DNA of 64,000 nucleotides. Origin: Chitiniphilus shinanonensis DSM 23277. Its GTDB lineage: Bacteria > Pseudomonadota > Gammaproteobacteria > Burkholderiales > Chitinibacteraceae. Made by a program: the position numbers and the translations under genes. The stretch lies in the NCBI RefSeq assembly GCF_000374805.1, contig NZ_KB895350.1, positions 37,499 through 101,498 on the forward strand, read 5' to 3'. Of this stretch, positions 1 through 10,342 are shown piece after piece. The stretch's first letter is position 1. Every line of letters starts with the position of its first letter. Below the pieces are notes generated by a model. That model searched no databases. It worked only from the letters and a program-made list of their open reading frames with translations, and was not told the DNA's origin.

Positions 1-677
1 GCGATTTCGTCGGTGCCCTGCGCGCCAAGCATGCCGCCGGCCTGGCCGGCGTGATCGCCGAGATCAAGAAGGCCAGCCCGTCCAAGGGCGTGATCCGCGA
101 GCACTTCGATCCGCCGGCGATTGCCGCCGACTACGCCACGCACGGCGCTGCCTGCCTGTCGGTGCTGACCGATCGCCAGTATTTCCAGGGCGAGGCCGCC
201 TACCTGCAAGCCGCCCGCGGCGCCTGTGATCTGCCGGCGTTGCGCAAGGACTTCATGGTCGACGAGTACCAGTTGTTCGAAGCGCGCAGCTGGGGTGCCG
301 ATTGCATCCTGCTGATCGCCGCCGAGCTGTCGCTGTCGCAGATGCGCGACTTCGAAGCCATCGCCCACGCGCTGGGCATGGCGGTACTGGTGGAAGTGCA
401 CAACGGCGCCGAACTCGACCTGGCGCTGGAACTGAAGACGCCGCTGTTGGGCATCAACAACCGCAACCTGCGCACTTTCGAAGTCACCCTGCAAACCACG
501 CTCGACCTGCTGCCCCGCATCCCGGGCGATCGCATCGTGGTGACCGAGAGCGGCATCCTCAAGCCTGAAGATGTTGCATTGATGCAACAAAATTCGGTGC
601 ATACCTTCCTGGTCGGCGAGGCATTCATGCGCCAGCCATCGCCCGGGAAGGCGCTTGAATCCTTGTTTTTCGCCTGA
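1..677 (+). CDS. trpC: Indole-3-glycerol-phosphate synthase, 5' end missing
   Basis: This enzyme closes the indole ring of tryptophan by converting CdRP to indole-3-glycerol phosphate in the cytosol. The reading frame is already open at base 3, so the true start lies before the window; about 224 residues are visible. Family hallmarks are [11 protein letters not shown] near the visible N terminus (catalytic lysine region), [20 protein letters not shown] and VVTESGI, in the order expected of the TIM barrel. The last residues run to a TGA at 675-677, so the C terminus is intact. A hairpin follows at 719-738, suggesting it ends a trp transcription unit lying upstream. Confidence 0.96.
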   Translation, partial: DFVGALRAKHAAGLAGVIAEIKKASPSKGVIREHFDPPAIAADYATHGAACLSVLTDRQYFQGEAAYLQAARGACDLPALRKDFMVDEYQLFEARSWGADCILLIAAELSLSQMRDFEAIAHALGMAVLVEVHNGAELDLALELKTPLLGINNRNLRTFEVTLQTTLDLLPRIPGDRIVVTESGILKPEDVALMQQNSVHTFLVGEAFMRQPSPGKALESLFFA

Positions 678-718
678 ATGAACTGACTGATCCCTGACCC
701 TTAAGGGATAGCTCTGAT

Positions 719-738
719 ACGCCCGCATTAGCGGGCGT
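719..738 (+). terminator. Hairpin after trpC
   Basis: An 8-bp stem (ACGCCCGC / GCGGGCGT) with a 4-nt ATTA loop lies 41 bases after the trpC stop. The T run after it is poor (GTTGTC), so termination strength is uncertain. Confidence 0.55.
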
Positions 739-968
739 TGTCATATAACCGTCATCGACGCGCCTTATCCTCCTCGTGTTGCCGTTCACTAATACTTATA
801 TTTTTGAATAACAACAACAGTCTTTATTCTTCTTTGCGCTAAAAACAATAACCCGGATAGCATTCCCTGCCCGTGGCCGTTGAACTACCCGCCAACGCCC
901 GCTTGGACATCACCCAATGCCGTGTCAGCCGCGGCAGTGGGTATTCAATACAACAGGAGACAACCTGA

Positions 969-2036
969 ATGAAAAAGCTGATCGCCATCGCCCTCGCGGC
1001 TGCGTTTACCACTCCTTTTGCCTTCGCCGACGTCACCATCGGCGGTAGCGTCCGCAGCGCGCTCGACTATGTCGATTACGGCGGCAAGAGCGAGCAGGAT
1101 TCCGGCGTGCGTATCGCCGACCAAAGCTCGCGCATCTATTTCAAGGGTGAAGACAAGCTCGACAACGGCGGCTCCCTGATCTGGTATCTGGAAAACCGCT
1201 TCAACGTCGGCGAAGGCTCCAGCAGCATCGCATGGGGCTCGCGCAACACCTTCATCGGCTATAAGTCCAGCGAACTGGGCACCCTGATGTTCGGTAAGCG
1301 CGACAACGCCTACAAGCTGGCTTCCGCCGACTACCTGCCGGCCTTCGAAGCCGTGTTCAACGACGACGCCAGCTACTACGGCAAGGACCAGCTGCTGCGT
1401 CGCCTGGGCGATCGCCAGGAACAGATCGTCGCCTATGACAGCCCGAACTGGAGCGGCTTCAAGGTCAAGGCCAGCTACAACTTCGACTCCGGCAAGACCG
1501 AGACGGTGAATGCCACCACCGCCGCGATCACCACCTCCTACAGCACCGACGTGTTCAGCCTGGGTCTGGCCTACGCGCTGGCCGATGACCAGTCCAAGCT
1601 GGGCACCAAGGCAGCGGGCGCGCAAAACCAGGGCATCCAGCTGGGCGGTAGCGTCAACTTCTCCGGCGTGACCCTGTCCGCCGTGTGGGAACGCGTGAAC
1701 TTCGACAACGGCACCACCGACGCCGACCAGGACAGCTACGGCATCGCCGCGCTGTACAAGACCGGCAAGTTCGCGTTCCAAGGCGCCTACATCATCGCCG
1801 ACGACCTGGACAATGTCAGCGACTCGGGCGCCCAGCAGATCACCGTTGGCGCGCAGTACAGCCTGAGCAAGCAATCGCGCATCTACCTGACCTACACCAA
1901 CGTCGATAACGACGACAACGCCAAGTTCAAGACCGAAGGTCCGAACCTGGGCGATGCGCAAGCCGACGGCACCCGCAAGATGATCAACGGCACCGACCTG
2001 AACATCGTTGCGCTGGGCCTGCGCACCGACTTCTAA
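969..2036 (+). CDS. Neisseria-type general outer-membrane porin
   Basis: This is a 355-residue Gram-negative porin (Porin_4 / OmpC-like superfamily) that would form a trimeric 16-strand beta barrel for passive diffusion of small solutes across the outer membrane. A signal peptide is clear: MKK, a hydrophobic core, and a likely cleavage after AFA at residues 18-20. The protein opens with VTIGGSVRSALDY and ends in the BAM-recognised terminal phenylalanine (GLRTDF). The ATG is preceded by AGGAGA at 955-960. The gene stands alone, with an AT-rich leader at about 780-840 and a strong terminator after it. Substrate selectivity cannot be read from the sequence. Confidence 0.93.
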   Translation: MKKLIAIALAAAFTTPFAFADVTIGGSVRSALDYVDYGGKSEQDSGVRIADQSSRIYFKGEDKLDNGGSLIWYLENRFNVGEGSSSIAWGSRNTFIGYKSSELGTLMFGKRDNAYKLASADYLPAFEAVFNDDASYYGKDQLLRRLGDRQEQIVAYDSPNWSGFKVKASYNFDSGKTETVNATTAAITTSYSTDVFSLGLAYALADDQSKLGTKAAGAQNQGIQLGGSVNFSGVTLSAVWERVNFDNGTTDADQDSYGIAALYKTGKFAFQGAYIIADDLDNVSDSGAQQITVGAQYSLSKQSRIYLTYTNVDNDDNAKFKTEGPNLGDAQADGTRKMINGTDLNIVALGLRTDF

Positions 2037-2063
2037 GTCGTCCTGTCGGTCGCTGCAAAACGG

Positions 2064-2087
2064 AACGGGGAGCTTCGGCTCCCCGTT
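2064..2087 (+). terminator. Rho-independent terminator of the porin gene
   Basis: A 10-bp perfect stem (AACGGGGAGC / GCTCCCCGTT) closed by a TTCG tetraloop and ending in TTTTG lies 27 bases after the porin stop. Confidence 0.9.
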
Positions 2088-2090
2088 TTG

Positions 2091-2460
2091 CATGCTGAAA
2101 AAGCGCCTTTCGCGGCGATCGTCGGCGGCAAAATCCACGCGTCCCCGAAGCCCGCGCGTATCGTCTCCATCCTCGACGCTTGCGCCGCTATCACGGCCCT
2201 CCACGGCCCCTGCCTTACTCACCCCCCAGCGATGGCGGCGCCATCGTGCCAGGAAGGATCAGAGCTGCCTTATTGATTCATCCCAGCCCTGCGAGCCATT
2301 CCCAGAGCAGGCACCTTCATTACGGTGATCTGCCTTCCCATCCATGGGCCAGCGCACCGAGCACTGCGCAGCAAATCGCGCCCCTCCGGCTTGTGGCTTC
2401 CACCAAGCGATCCCCGGGTCTGCTCCAAGAAAGCGCAAAGGACAACGTGCATTGCCACGG
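2091..2460. other. Intergenic stretch between porin and nagE, nothing identified
   Basis: About 370 bases between the two convergent terminators carry no gene with a credible ribosome site, no repeat shared with the rest of the window and no recognisable RNA. Open frames here are short and lack family similarity. Confidence 0.6.
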
Positions 2461-2467
2461 CAAAAAA

Positions 2468-2495
2468 AGAACCCCCGCTGAACAGCGGGGGTTCT
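2468..2495 (-). terminator. Rho-independent terminator of nagE
   Basis: A 12-bp stem (AGAACCCCCGCT / AGCGGGGGTTCT) with a 4-nt loop is followed on the minus strand by seven Ts (2462-2468). It lies about 40 bases past the nagE stop. Confidence 0.92.
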
Positions 2496-2537
2496 TTCTA
2501 CTCGACCGACAGGGCCGACCTGCGTCGGCCCCAGTGC

Positions 2538-4541
2538 TTACTTGGTCTTCAGCGTGTACAGCGGGGTGTGGCCAGCTTGCACCTGACCGGTGACCACATT
2601 GGTCACACCGGCGTACTGGTCGACGTTGCTGACCACCACCGGGCTCACCAGCGACTGCGCGTGGGCGGCGAGGTAGTCCAGGTCCAGTTCCAGCACCGGA
2701 TCGCCAGCCTTCACACGTGCACCCTGTTCGGCAAGGCGCTTGAAGCCCTGGCCGCCCAGCTTCACGGTCTCGATGCCGATGTGGACGATGATTTCCGCAC
2801 CGTTATCGGCCACCAGCGCGAACGCGTGGTTGCTGTTGAAGATCTTGGCGATGGTGCCGCCAACGGGGGCCACCACCAGCTTGCCGGTCGGGCGGATGGC
2901 CACGCCATCACCCACGGCCTTGCTGGCGAACGCCGCATCGGGCACCTGATCCAGCGGAACCACTTCGCCGGTCACCGGCGCCAGCAGCACCAGGTCGCCG
3001 GCAGCGGCAGGCGCAGCAGCCGGAGCCGGCGCAGCGGCAACGGGGGCGGCGGCGGCAGGCTTGGCGCCCACACCGCTGATCACGTTGCGCATGGCGGCGG
3101 CGATCAGCTCGGCACGCGGGCCGACGATGATCTGCACGTTCTTGGTGTTGAGCTTGATCACGCCGGAAGCGCCCAGGCGCTTGGCCTCACCTTCGTTCAC
3201 CTTGGCGGTGTCACCCACGGTCAGACGCAGACGGGTGATGCACGCGTCGATGTTTTCCAGGTTGGCGGTACCGCCGATCACGTTCAGGTAACCACGGGCC
3301 AGGCTGTCAACGTCGCTGGAAACCGGGGCAGCATCGGCAGCCGGGGCCAGCTCGTCGTCGTCCTCGCGACCGGGGGTCTTCAGGTTCAGGGCGCGGATCG
3401 CGGCACGGAACACGAAGTAGTAGATGCCCGAGAACACCAGCCCCTGAATGATCAGCATGTACCATTCGCGGGCCAGCGGGTTGCGCGACGACAGCACCAT
3501 GTCGACCAGACCGGCGCTGAAGCCGAAGCCGGCGATCCACTGCATGGAAGCGGCGATGAACACCGAGATACCGGTCAGGAACGCGTGCAGCACGTAGAGC
3601 ACCGGCGCCACGAACATGAACGAGAACTCGAGCGGCTCGGTGATACCGGTGAAGAACGAGGCAAAGGCTGCGGCGATCATGATCGACGCGACGCGAGCCT
3701 TGTGCTGCGGCTTGGCGGAGTGGTAGATCGCCAGCGCGGCGCCCGGCAGACCGAACATCATGATCGGGAAGAAGCCGGCCTGATACATACCGGTCACGCC
3801 GATCACGGCCTTGCCTTCAGCCAGCGACTTGGCACCGCCCAGGAAGTTCGGGATGTCGTTGATGCCGGCCACGTCGAACCAGAACACCGAGTTCAGCGCG
3901 TGGTGCAGACCGATCGGGATCAGCAGACGGTTGAAGAAGGCATAGATACCCGCGCCCACCGGGCCCAGATCCTTGATGCTTTCACCGAAGTGGACCAGCG
4001 CGTTGTAGATCACCGGCCACGCCACCATCATCAGGAACGCGACGACGATCATGACGAAGGAGGTCACGATCGGCACCAGACGGCGGCCGCTGAAGAAGGC
4101 CAGCGCCTTGGGCAGTTCCACATGGCTGAAGCGGTTATACAACTCGGCCGAGATCACACCGGTCAGGATACCCACGAACTGGTTGTTGATCTTGCCGAAG
4201 GCTGCCGGCACCTGATCGGCAGGAATGCCCTGGATCATCGACACGGCGGCCGGCGAGCACAGGGTGGTCAACACGTAGTAGCCGACCAGACCGGCCAGTG
4301 CGGCCGCGCCGTCCTTGTCCTTGGACATGCCGTAGGCCACACCGACCGCGAACAGGATCGACATGTTGTCGATGATTGCGCCACCCGATTTGATCAGGAA
4401 GGCAGCGAGTGCACTGTTCGAACCCCAACCGTTCGGGTCGATCCAGTAACCAATACCCATCAGTACGGCGGCAGCCGGCAGCGTCGCCACCGGAACCATC
4501 AGCGCGCGGCCGATTTTTTGCAGATATCCGAGAATGTTCAC
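2538..4541 (-). CDS. nagE: N-acetylglucosamine PTS permease, EIICBA fusion
   Basis: This inner-membrane PTS permease takes up and phosphorylates N-acetylglucosamine using phosphate from HPr. The 667 residues hold EIIC (about 1-385, with GLHH at 211-214 and ITEPLEF at 300-306), EIIB (about 412-490, phosphocysteine C434 in DACITRLR) and EIIA (about 520-667, phosphohistidine H587 in IVHIGIE), joined by Ala/Pro-rich linkers. The start is GTG at 4541 after GAGGTGAGAA; no in-frame ATG fits better. A 31-codon frame with an excellent ribosome site lies 42 bases upstream. No nag catabolic gene or NagC-type repressor is adjacent. Glucose or maltose specificity is possible, but residue pattern and domain order fit NagE best. 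Confidence 0.93.
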   Translation of the reverse strand: MNILGYLQKIGRALMVPVATLPAAAVLMGIGYWIDPNGWGSNSALAAFLIKSGGAIIDNMSILFAVGVAYGMSKDKDGAAALAGLVGYYVLTTLCSPAAVSMIQGIPADQVPAAFGKINNQFVGILTGVISAELYNRFSHVELPKALAFFSGRRLVPIVTSFVMIVVAFLMMVAWPVIYNALVHFGESIKDLGPVGAGIYAFFNRLLIPIGLHHALNSVFWFDVAGINDIPNFLGGAKSLAEGKAVIGVTGMYQAGFFPIMMFGLPGAALAIYHSAKPQHKARVASIMIAAAFASFFTGITEPLEFSFMFVAPVLYVLHAFLTGISVFIAASMQWIAGFGFSAGLVDMVLSSRNPLAREWYMLIIQGLVFSGIYYFVFRAAIRALNLKTPGREDDDELAPAADAAPVSSDVDSLARGYLNVIGGTANLENIDACITRLRLTVGDTAKVNEGEAKRLGASGVIKLNTKNVQIIVGPRAELIAAAMRNVISGVGAKPAAAAPVAAAPAPAAAPAAAGDLVLLAPVTGEVVPLDQVPDAAFASKAVGDGVAIRPTGKLVVAPVGGTIAKIFNSNHAFALVADNGAEIIVHIGIETVKLGGQGFKRLAEQGARVKAGDPVLELDLDYLAAHAQSLVSPVVVSNVDQYAGVTNVVTGQVQAGHTPLYTLKTK

Positions 4542-4583
4542 TTCTCACCTCTCATTGTGCGTTGACGCCCTAGATCAGGAGTC

Positions 4584-4679
4584 TCATTGCCCCAAGGCGC
4601 AGAGCTCGCGTACATCGACAAAGCGCAATTTCAGGCGCCCCCTTTTTGACCAGCCTTTCAAGCCGCCCAGCAAGTTCAT
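4584..4679 (-). CDS. Possible 31-residue leader or small protein upstream of nagE
   Basis: This is a short frame with a perfect AGGAGG (4685-4690) five bases before its ATG, better than the ribosome site of nagE itself. It encodes 31 residues, strongly basic in the middle (SKRGRLKLR), and its first residues MNLLGGLK echo the NagE start MNILGYLQ. It ends 42 bases before nagE and lies downstream of a promoter-like pair, so both would be co-transcribed. I recognise no family. It could be a leader peptide, a small protein acting on the permease, or chance. Confidence 0.5.
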   Translation of the reverse strand: MNLLGGLKGWSKRGRLKLRFVDVRELCALGQ

Positions 4680-4732
4680 CGTTGCCTCCTGTCTGACTTT
4701 TGGTAATGGATAGGTTTGGTTGCACCCCTGCC

Positions 4733-4761
4733 TTTGTAAACAGTGATAGGGGACATGTAAA
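4733..4761 (-). promoter_or_regulatory. Candidate sigma-70 promoter of the nagE unit
   Basis: On the minus strand, TTTACA (4761-4756), a 17-base spacer and TACAAA (4738-4733) lie about 54 bases upstream of the small leader frame. The heptamer GTTTACA occurs twice here (around 4762-4756 and 4741-4735), which could also mark a regulator site. No experimental support is visible. Confidence 0.45.
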
Positions 4762-5127
4762 CCTCGGCGGATTATTCCACCGGCCCAAACAGGGTGCAAT
4801 GAAAGGTGGCGCTCGCACGACACCTGCCCCACTCCCGTCCTGGCCTCCCATCTTCTTCCCGCTTTTCGCTAACCAGTAAGAAGGTGTCGAAAGGATGGCA
4901 CGTCAGCAAATGCTTAAATTTGCGCTGGCGCAAATCCCCCCAGGCACGCGCGGCAAGCTCCCTCCAGCCAGTGGGAAAGCCAGTCCAGGCAAATGCCGCT
5001 GTATTCTTCGCCTCCGACTACTGCAATCATTGCTTGCCACTTTCGCCTGCTTCACAAAGAAGCACATTTCATCGCTTCTGCCCTTGGGTAGAATGCGCCG
5101 AGTTCTTTCTCTTCACTGTCTGTTCAC
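4762..5127. other. Divergent intergenic region between nagE and the RND adaptor gene
   Basis: This region carries the upstream side of the nagE promoter and, at 5089-5094, a TAGAAT hexamer 34 bases before the adaptor gene that could be its -10 box; no convincing -35 is present. No further gene, repeat or structured RNA was found. Confidence 0.45.
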
Positions 5128-6240
5128 ATGCGCGCGCGTCCCCTGATCCTTGTGGTAGTCGGTGTCGTCATCCTGGCGGCGCTCTGGTTTGCCTTCGCCG
5201 GCCGCCGCGCCGCCGCGCCACCGCCGGCCCCGCCGCAGCCCGCGGCCATCGAGCTGGCCCCGGAGGACATCGCCACCGTCGTCGCTGGCGACATCGACAA
5301 CACTTTGGCGCTTACCGGCACGCTGGGCGCCATCCAGCAGACCACGCTCACCGCGCAGATCGAAGGCAAGATCGCCAGCGTCGAGGTCCGCCCCGGCGCA
5401 GCGGTCACCCAGGGGCAGGTGCTGGCCCGCTTCGATACCGCCAACCAGCAACGCCAGGTGGCGGTGGCCCAGGCTCAGCTGGAAAAGAGCCGCGAGTTGC
5501 TGGAATACAACCGCAAGCTGGCCAAGCGCAACGCCGACCTGCTGGCGCAGAACTTCATCTCCAAGAATGCCTTCGACAATACCCAGAGCCAGTTGCAGAC
5601 CGCGCAGGCGGACGAGCGCGCCGCCGTGGCACAACTGGGCGTGGCGCAGCAGGCGGTGGACAACGGCACGGTGCGCGCGCCGTTCACCGGCACGCTGGCG
5701 CAGCGGCTGGTCGAGCCGGGCCAGCATGTCGGCGTCAACAGTCAGCTGTTCACCCTGGTGGACCTGACCGAGCTGGAACTGGCTGCCGCGGTGCCGTCCA
5801 CCCGCATCGCCGACGTGCACGTCGGCCAGAACGTCGATTTCAACGTCGAGGGTTATCGCCGCGCCTTCAGCGGCACCATCATCCGCATCAACCCGACGGT
5901 CGATGAGAACAGCAAGACCGTGTCCATCTATATCCGGGTGCCCAATCCCGACGGCGAGTTGCGCAGCGGCCTGTTCGCGCAGGGCACGGTGCTGGTCGAC
6001 CGTCGCAAGGGCGTCTCCACCCTGCCGCTGGCCGCCGTCCACGGCGACGGCAGCAACGCCTACGTGCTGACGATCGAGTCGGACCGGCTGGTGCGCCGCG
6101 CCGTGCAGGTGGGTGCCACCGACCTGCGCCGCGGCCAGGCCGAACTGGTGTCGGGCCCGGCATTGGGCAGCAAGGTGCTGGCCAGCAATATCGCGCTCAC
6201 CGCCGGCACCGCCGTCAAATTGCCAACGCAGGGGAAGTGA
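5128..6240 (+). CDS. RND efflux periplasmic adaptor subunit (AcrA/MdtA family)
   Basis: This membrane-fusion protein bridges an inner-membrane RND pump to an outer-membrane channel. The 370 residues start with an inner-membrane anchor (about 5-25) and a Pro/Ala-rich linker. A lipoyl/biotinyl hairpin half follows (KIASVEVRPGAAVTQGQVLA), then a coiled-coil segment (about 110-175), the second lipoyl half (VRAPFTGTLAQRLVEPG) and beta-barrel domains. No lipobox is seen, so the anchor is a transmembrane helix. It ends three bases before the pump gene and is clearly co-transcribed with it. No TolC-like gene is present nearby. Confidence 0.92.
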   Translation: MRARPLILVVVGVVILAALWFAFAGRRAAAPPPAPPQPAAIELAPEDIATVVAGDIDNTLALTGTLGAIQQTTLTAQIEGKIASVEVRPGAAVTQGQVLARFDTANQQRQVAVAQAQLEKSRELLEYNRKLAKRNADLLAQNFISKNAFDNTQSQLQTAQADERAAVAQLGVAQQAVDNGTVRAPFTGTLAQRLVEPGQHVGVNSQLFTLVDLTELELAAAVPSTRIADVHVGQNVDFNVEGYRRAFSGTIIRINPTVDENSKTVSIYIRVPNPDGELRSGLFAQGTVLVDRRKGVSTLPLAAVHGDGSNAYVLTIESDRLVRRAVQVGATDLRRGQAELVSGPALGSKVLASNIALTAGTAVKLPTQGK

Positions 6241-6243
6241 CCC

Positions 6244-9200
6244 ATGTGGTTCACCCGGATCAGCATTCACAACCCTGTGTTTGCCACGATGATGATGCTG
6301 TCGCTGCTGGTGCTCGGCCTGTTCTCGCTGACCCGGCTGCCGGTGGAGGAATTTCCCGACGTCAAATTCCCGGTGGTGGTGATCAGCACCGCCTACCCCG
6401 GCGCATCGCCGGAGATCGTCGAAAGCGACGTGACCAAGCGCCTGGAGGAAGGCATCAACACCGTCAGCGGGTTGAAGACGCTCTATTCCTATACCTACCA
6501 GGGCCTGTCGGTGGTGGTGGCGGAGTTCGAGCTGTCGATCGACCCCGAGGTGGCGGTGCAGAACGTGCGCGAGAAGGTGGCGGCGGTCACCCCCGGTTTT
6601 CGCGATGAGGTCAAGGACCCGGTCATCACCCGCTTCAGCCCGGACGACCAGCCCATCGTGTCGCTGGCGATCCGCAGCGACCGGCTGACCCCGCGCGAGA
6701 TGACCACCCTGGCCGACCAGGTGATCAAGAAGCGCTTCGAGACCATTCCCGGCGTGGGCCAGGCCGAGCTGGTGGGCGGCGTGGCGCGGCAGATCAACAT
6801 CAAGGTGCGCCCGGAGCGGCTGGCGGCGCTCAAGCTGGGCGTCAACGAAGTGATGAACGCGGTGCGCGCCCAGAACGCCGAAGTCCCGGTGGGCACCATC
6901 GAAACCACCCGCCAGGAGCAGGTGGTGCAGATCAAGGGCCGTCTCAAGACGCCGGCCGACTTCCAGCGGCTGGTAGTCGCCTGGCGCAACGGCGCGCCGA
7001 TCTATCTCAGCGACGTCGCCACCGTCGAGGACAGCCAGGCCGAAGAGGAGTCGCTGGCCCTGGTGAACGGCCAGCGCGCCATCACGCTCAACCTGATGAA
7101 GGTGAACAAGGCCAACACCGTGGCCGTGGCCGACCGGGTGCACGCCACCATGGCCGAGCTGAACCACCAGATGGCCAGCAGCGGCGTAAAGCTGTCCATC
7201 CTCTACGACAACTCGGAAGGCATCCGTTCCTCGCTCAAGGACGTGCGTACCACGCTGCTGGAAGGCGCGCTGCTCACCGTGGGCATCGTGTTCCTGTTCC
7301 TGGGCTCGTGGCGTTCCACCGTCATCACCGGCCTGACGCTGCCGGTGGCGCTGATCGGCACCTTCTTCGTGGTCTACCTGGGCGGCTTCACCGTCAACGT
7401 GATGACCATGATGGCGCTGTCGCTGTGCATCGGCCTGCTGATCGACGATGCCATCGTGGTGCGCGAGAACATCGTGCGCCACGCCGCGATGGGCAAGAAC
7501 CACACCCAGGCCGCGCTCGACGGCACCGCCGAGATCGGGCTGGCGGTGCTGGCCACCACCTCGACCATCGTGGCGGTGTTCCTGCCGGTGGGCTTCATGG
7601 GCGGCATCATCGGCCAGTTCTTCCACCAGTTCGGCCTGACGGTCTGCGCCGCGGTGCTGATCTCAATGTTCGTCTCGTTCACGCTGGACCCGATGCTGTC
7701 GTCGGTCTGGCCCGACCCGCACGTGCACGGCGGCAAGCGCCCGCTGGGCAGGCTGCTCGACAAGTTCGAGGACGGCATGGGCTGGCTGGGCAACACCTAC
7801 AGCAAGCTGATCCGCTGGAGCCTGGGACACCGGCTGGCAGTGATCGCCCTGGCCATCGGCAGCCTGGTGGCAGCGTTCGCGCTGGCGCGCTTCATCGGCA
7901 GCGAGTTCGTGCCCAAGGCCGACATGTCGCGGCTGGCTCTGACCTTCTCCACCCCGGTCGGCTCCAACCTGGACTACACCGCCGCCAAGGCGCGGCAGAT
8001 CGAATCGGTGCTGCGACGTTACCCGGAGGTACGCGAAACCTATGTCACGGTGAACACCGGCCAGACCCAGGGCAAACAGAACGGCTCAATGATGATCTTC
8101 CTCACGCCGAAGAAGGAACGCCAGCGCAGCCAGGACCAGCTGATCGCCCTGTTCCGCGAATCGGTGTCGCGGGTGGCCGGAGTCGAGATCCAGTCGCTGG
8201 CGCCGCTGGGCGGTGGCGGGCCGGACGGCAAGCCGATCCAGATCTCGTTGCAGGGCACCGATCTGAACGAGTTGTCACGGCTGTCGGCCCAGTTCGCCAA
8301 GCGCCTCGCCGCCATCCCCGGCGTAGTCGACGTCGACTCGTCGATGAAGGCGCCCAAGCCGGCGCTGAACGTGGAGATCAATCGCGAGCGCGCCGCCAGC
8401 CTGGGCTTCACCCCGGCACAGATCGGCGACGCGCTGCGGCCGCTGGTGGCCGGCGACGCCACCAGCACCTGGCAGGCGCCCGACGGCGAAAACTACGACG
8501 TCAACGTGCGGCTGGATCGCCAGGCCCGCACCAGCGGCGCCGCGCTGGACGACCTGTACCTGGCCAGCAGCCGGCTCAACGAACAGGGCGCGCCGCTGAT
8601 GATCCCGCTGGCGGAACTGGCCAGCGTCGAGGAATCGACCACCCCGGTGCAGATCAGCCGCCGCAACCTGTTCCGCGAGGTGAACATCACCGCCAACGTC
8701 TCGGGCCGCACCACCGGCGAAGTGCAGCAGCAGATCGACAAGGTGCAGGCCGAGTTCCGCCTGCCGCCGGGCTACCGCTTCGTCACCGCCGGCGACGCCA
8801 AGGACATGGCCGAATCGGCCGGCTACGCGCTGGCGGCGCTGGTACTGGGAGTGGTGTTCATCTACATGATCCTCGCCTCGCAGTTCGGCCACTTCCTGCA
8901 ACCGCTGGCGATCATGACCTCGCTGCCGCTGTCGCTGGTCGGCGTGCTGCTGGCACTGCTCTTGATGCGCAGCACGCTGAACATCTTCTCGATCATCGGC
9001 GTGATCATGCTGATGGGGCTGGTGACCAAGAACGCCATCCTGCTGGTGGACTTCGTCAACCACCTGCGGCGCCAGGGCATGGCGCGCGCCGACGCCGTCG
9101 CCGAGGCCGGACGCGAACGGCTGCGCCCCATCCTGATGACCACCGCCGCCATGGTGATGGGCATGCTGCCGCTGGCACTGGCCATCGGCGAAGGCGCCGA

Positions 9201-9351
9201 GCAGCGCGCCCCGATGGCGCACGCCATCATCGGGGGCGTGATCACCTCCACCCTGCTGACCCTGGTGGTGGTTCCGGTGGTGTTCACCTGGCTGGACGAC
9301 CTCGGCAACTGGCTGATCCGCAAGACCGGTTTCCGCCAGGAGGACGCGTGA
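6244..9351 (+). CDS. RND-family efflux pump, inner-membrane permease
   Basis: This is a proton-driven trimeric exporter of 1035 residues, the usual RND length, with the classical 2 x 6 transmembrane organisation and two large periplasmic loops. The N terminus ([31 protein letters not shown]) is of the HAE1/MdtBC type. The relay aspartates are D401 and D402 in [11 protein letters not shown], in TM4. The late segment [21 protein letters not shown] is typical of TM11. Substrates cannot be predicted. Together with the preceding adaptor it forms a two-gene pump that must borrow an outer-membrane factor encoded elsewhere. Confidence 0.94.
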   Translation: MWFTRISIHNPVFATMMMLSLLVLGLFSLTRLPVEEFPDVKFPVVVISTAYPGASPEIVESDVTKRLEEGINTVSGLKTLYSYTYQGLSVVVAEFELSIDPEVAVQNVREKVAAVTPGFRDEVKDPVITRFSPDDQPIVSLAIRSDRLTPREMTTLADQVIKKRFETIPGVGQAELVGGVARQINIKVRPERLAALKLGVNEVMNAVRAQNAEVPVGTIETTRQEQVVQIKGRLKTPADFQRLVVAWRNGAPIYLSDVATVEDSQAEEESLALVNGQRAITLNLMKVNKANTVAVADRVHATMAELNHQMASSGVKLSILYDNSEGIRSSLKDVRTTLLEGALLTVGIVFLFLGSWRSTVITGLTLPVALIGTFFVVYLGGFTVNVMTMMALSLCIGLLIDDAIVVRENIVRHAAMGKNHTQAALDGTAEIGLAVLATTSTIVAVFLPVGFMGGIIGQFFHQFGLTVCAAVLISMFVSFTLDPMLSSVWPDPHVHGGKRPLGRLLDKFEDGMGWLGNTYSKLIRWSLGHRLAVIALAIGSLVAAFALARFIGSEFVPKADMSRLALTFSTPVGSNLDYTAAKARQIESVLRRYPEVRETYVTVNTGQTQGKQNGSMMIFLTPKKERQRSQDQLIALFRESVSRVAGVEIQSLAPLGGGGPDGKPIQISLQGTDLNELSRLSAQFAKRLAAIPGVVDVDSSMKAPKPALNVEINRERAASLGFTPAQIGDALRPLVAGDATSTWQAPDGENYDVNVRLDRQARTSGAALDDLYLASSRLNEQGAPLMIPLAELASVEESTTPVQISRRNLFREVNITANVSGRTTGEVQQQIDKVQAEFRLPPGYRFVTAGDAKDMAESAGYALAALVLGVVFIYMILASQFGHFLQPLAIMTSLPLSLVGVLLALLLMRSTLNIFSIIGVIMLMGLVTKNAILLVDFVNHLRRQGMARADAVAEAGRERLRPILMTTAAMVMGMLPLALAIGEGAEQRAPMAHAIIGGVITSTLLTLVVVPVVFTWLDDLGNWLIRKTGFRQEDA

Positions 9352-9397
9352 CGAATTTCCCACGGAAACAAGGTTCCACGCGGCAACACCGTTCGGT

Positions 9398-9403
9398 TAG
9401 AAT
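9398..9403 (+). promoter_or_regulatory. Possible -10 box of the dapA-bamC unit
   Basis: TAGAAT lies 39 bases before the dapA ATG in the 91-bp gap after the RND pump gene. The same hexamer in a similar context (TAGAATGC) occurs before the adaptor gene at 5089. The -35 region is not convincing. Confidence 0.35.
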
Positions 9404-9442
9404 GCCCCACTTCGTATCACTTTTCCGACAGGTAAGCGGCTC

Positions 9443-10315
9443 ATGCTGACAGGTAGCCTGGTGGCGATCGTCACCCCCATGTTCGAAGACGGCAGCTTGG
9501 ATTTCGACCGTCTGCGAAAACTGGTGGACTGGCACATCGCCGAAGGCACGCAGGGCATCGTGGCCGTGGGCACCACCGGCGAATCCCCCACGGTCGATGT
9601 CGACGAACACATCGAGATCATCCGCGTGGTGATCGAACAGGCCGCCGGCCGCGTCCCGGTGATCGCCGGCACCGGCGCCAACTCCACCCGCGAAGCCATC
9701 CATCTCAGCCGCCGCGCCGCACAGGTCGGCGCCAGCTACGGGTTATCGGTCGTCCCCTATTACAACAAGCCCACCCAGGAGGGCCTGTTCCAGCACTACA
9801 AGGCCATCGCCGAATCGTGCGAGCTGCCCACGCTGCTGTACAACGTGCCCGGCCGCACCATCACCGACCTGGCCAACGACACCGTGTTGCGCCTGGCCGA
9901 ACTGCCCGGCATCGTCGGCCTCAAGGATGCCACCGGCAATATGGAACGCGCCGCCGACCTGGCACGGCGCGCCCCCAAGGATTTCCTGCTCTACAGCGGC
10001 GACGACGCGTCCACCCTGCCCTTCCTGCTGCTGGGTGGCCACGGCGTGATCTCCGTCACCGCCAACGTGGCGCCGCGCCGCATGCAGGCGATGTGCACCG
10101 CCGCGCTGGCCGGCCGCGTGGCCGAGGCACGTGAACTGAATGACACGTTGCAAGGTCTGCACAAGCACCTTTTCGTTGAAGCCAACCCGATCCCGGTGAA
10201 GTGGGCACTCGAAGAAATGGGCCGCATCGGCAGCGGTATCCGCCTGCCGCTCACCCGCCTATCCGGCGGCGCCCAAACCGTCGTGCGCCAGGCCATGCAA
10301 ATGGCCGGCGTTTGA
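9443..10315 (+). CDS. dapA: 4-hydroxy-tetrahydrodipicolinate synthase
   Basis: This enzyme condenses pyruvate with aspartate semialdehyde, the first committed step of lysine and diaminopimelate synthesis. It has 290 residues, the family length. The Schiff-base lysine is K161 (GLKDATG), the proton-relay residues are T44/T45 (GTTGES), Y107 (VVPYYNKP) and Y133 (LLYNVPGRT), and R138 sits at the substrate entrance. It is followed by bamC after 27 bases, the dapA-bamC order found in many gammaproteobacteria and betaproteobacteria. Confidence 0.97.
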   Translation: MLTGSLVAIVTPMFEDGSLDFDRLRKLVDWHIAEGTQGIVAVGTTGESPTVDVDEHIEIIRVVIEQAAGRVPVIAGTGANSTREAIHLSRRAAQVGASYGLSVVPYYNKPTQEGLFQHYKAIAESCELPTLLYNVPGRTITDLANDTVLRLAELPGIVGLKDATGNMERAADLARRAPKDFLLYSGDDASTLPFLLLGGHGVISVTANVAPRRMQAMCTAALAGRVAEARELNDTLQGLHKHLFVEANPIPVKWALEEMGRIGSGIRLPLTRLSGGAQTVVRQAMQMAGV

Positions 10316-10342
10316 GATCACCACGCTGAATCGAATTCCCCC

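Noticed and set aside
2325..4565. Very long plus-strand open frame opposite nagE (746 codons)
   Set aside because: It mirrors the nagE codons, is extremely rich in His, Arg and Gln, and matches no family. Antisense frames of this kind are expected in GC-rich DNA; others lie opposite the RND pump (5113-7626), hpt-permease (22703-25447), maeB (33248-36154) and the lipid ABC genes (56241-58133).
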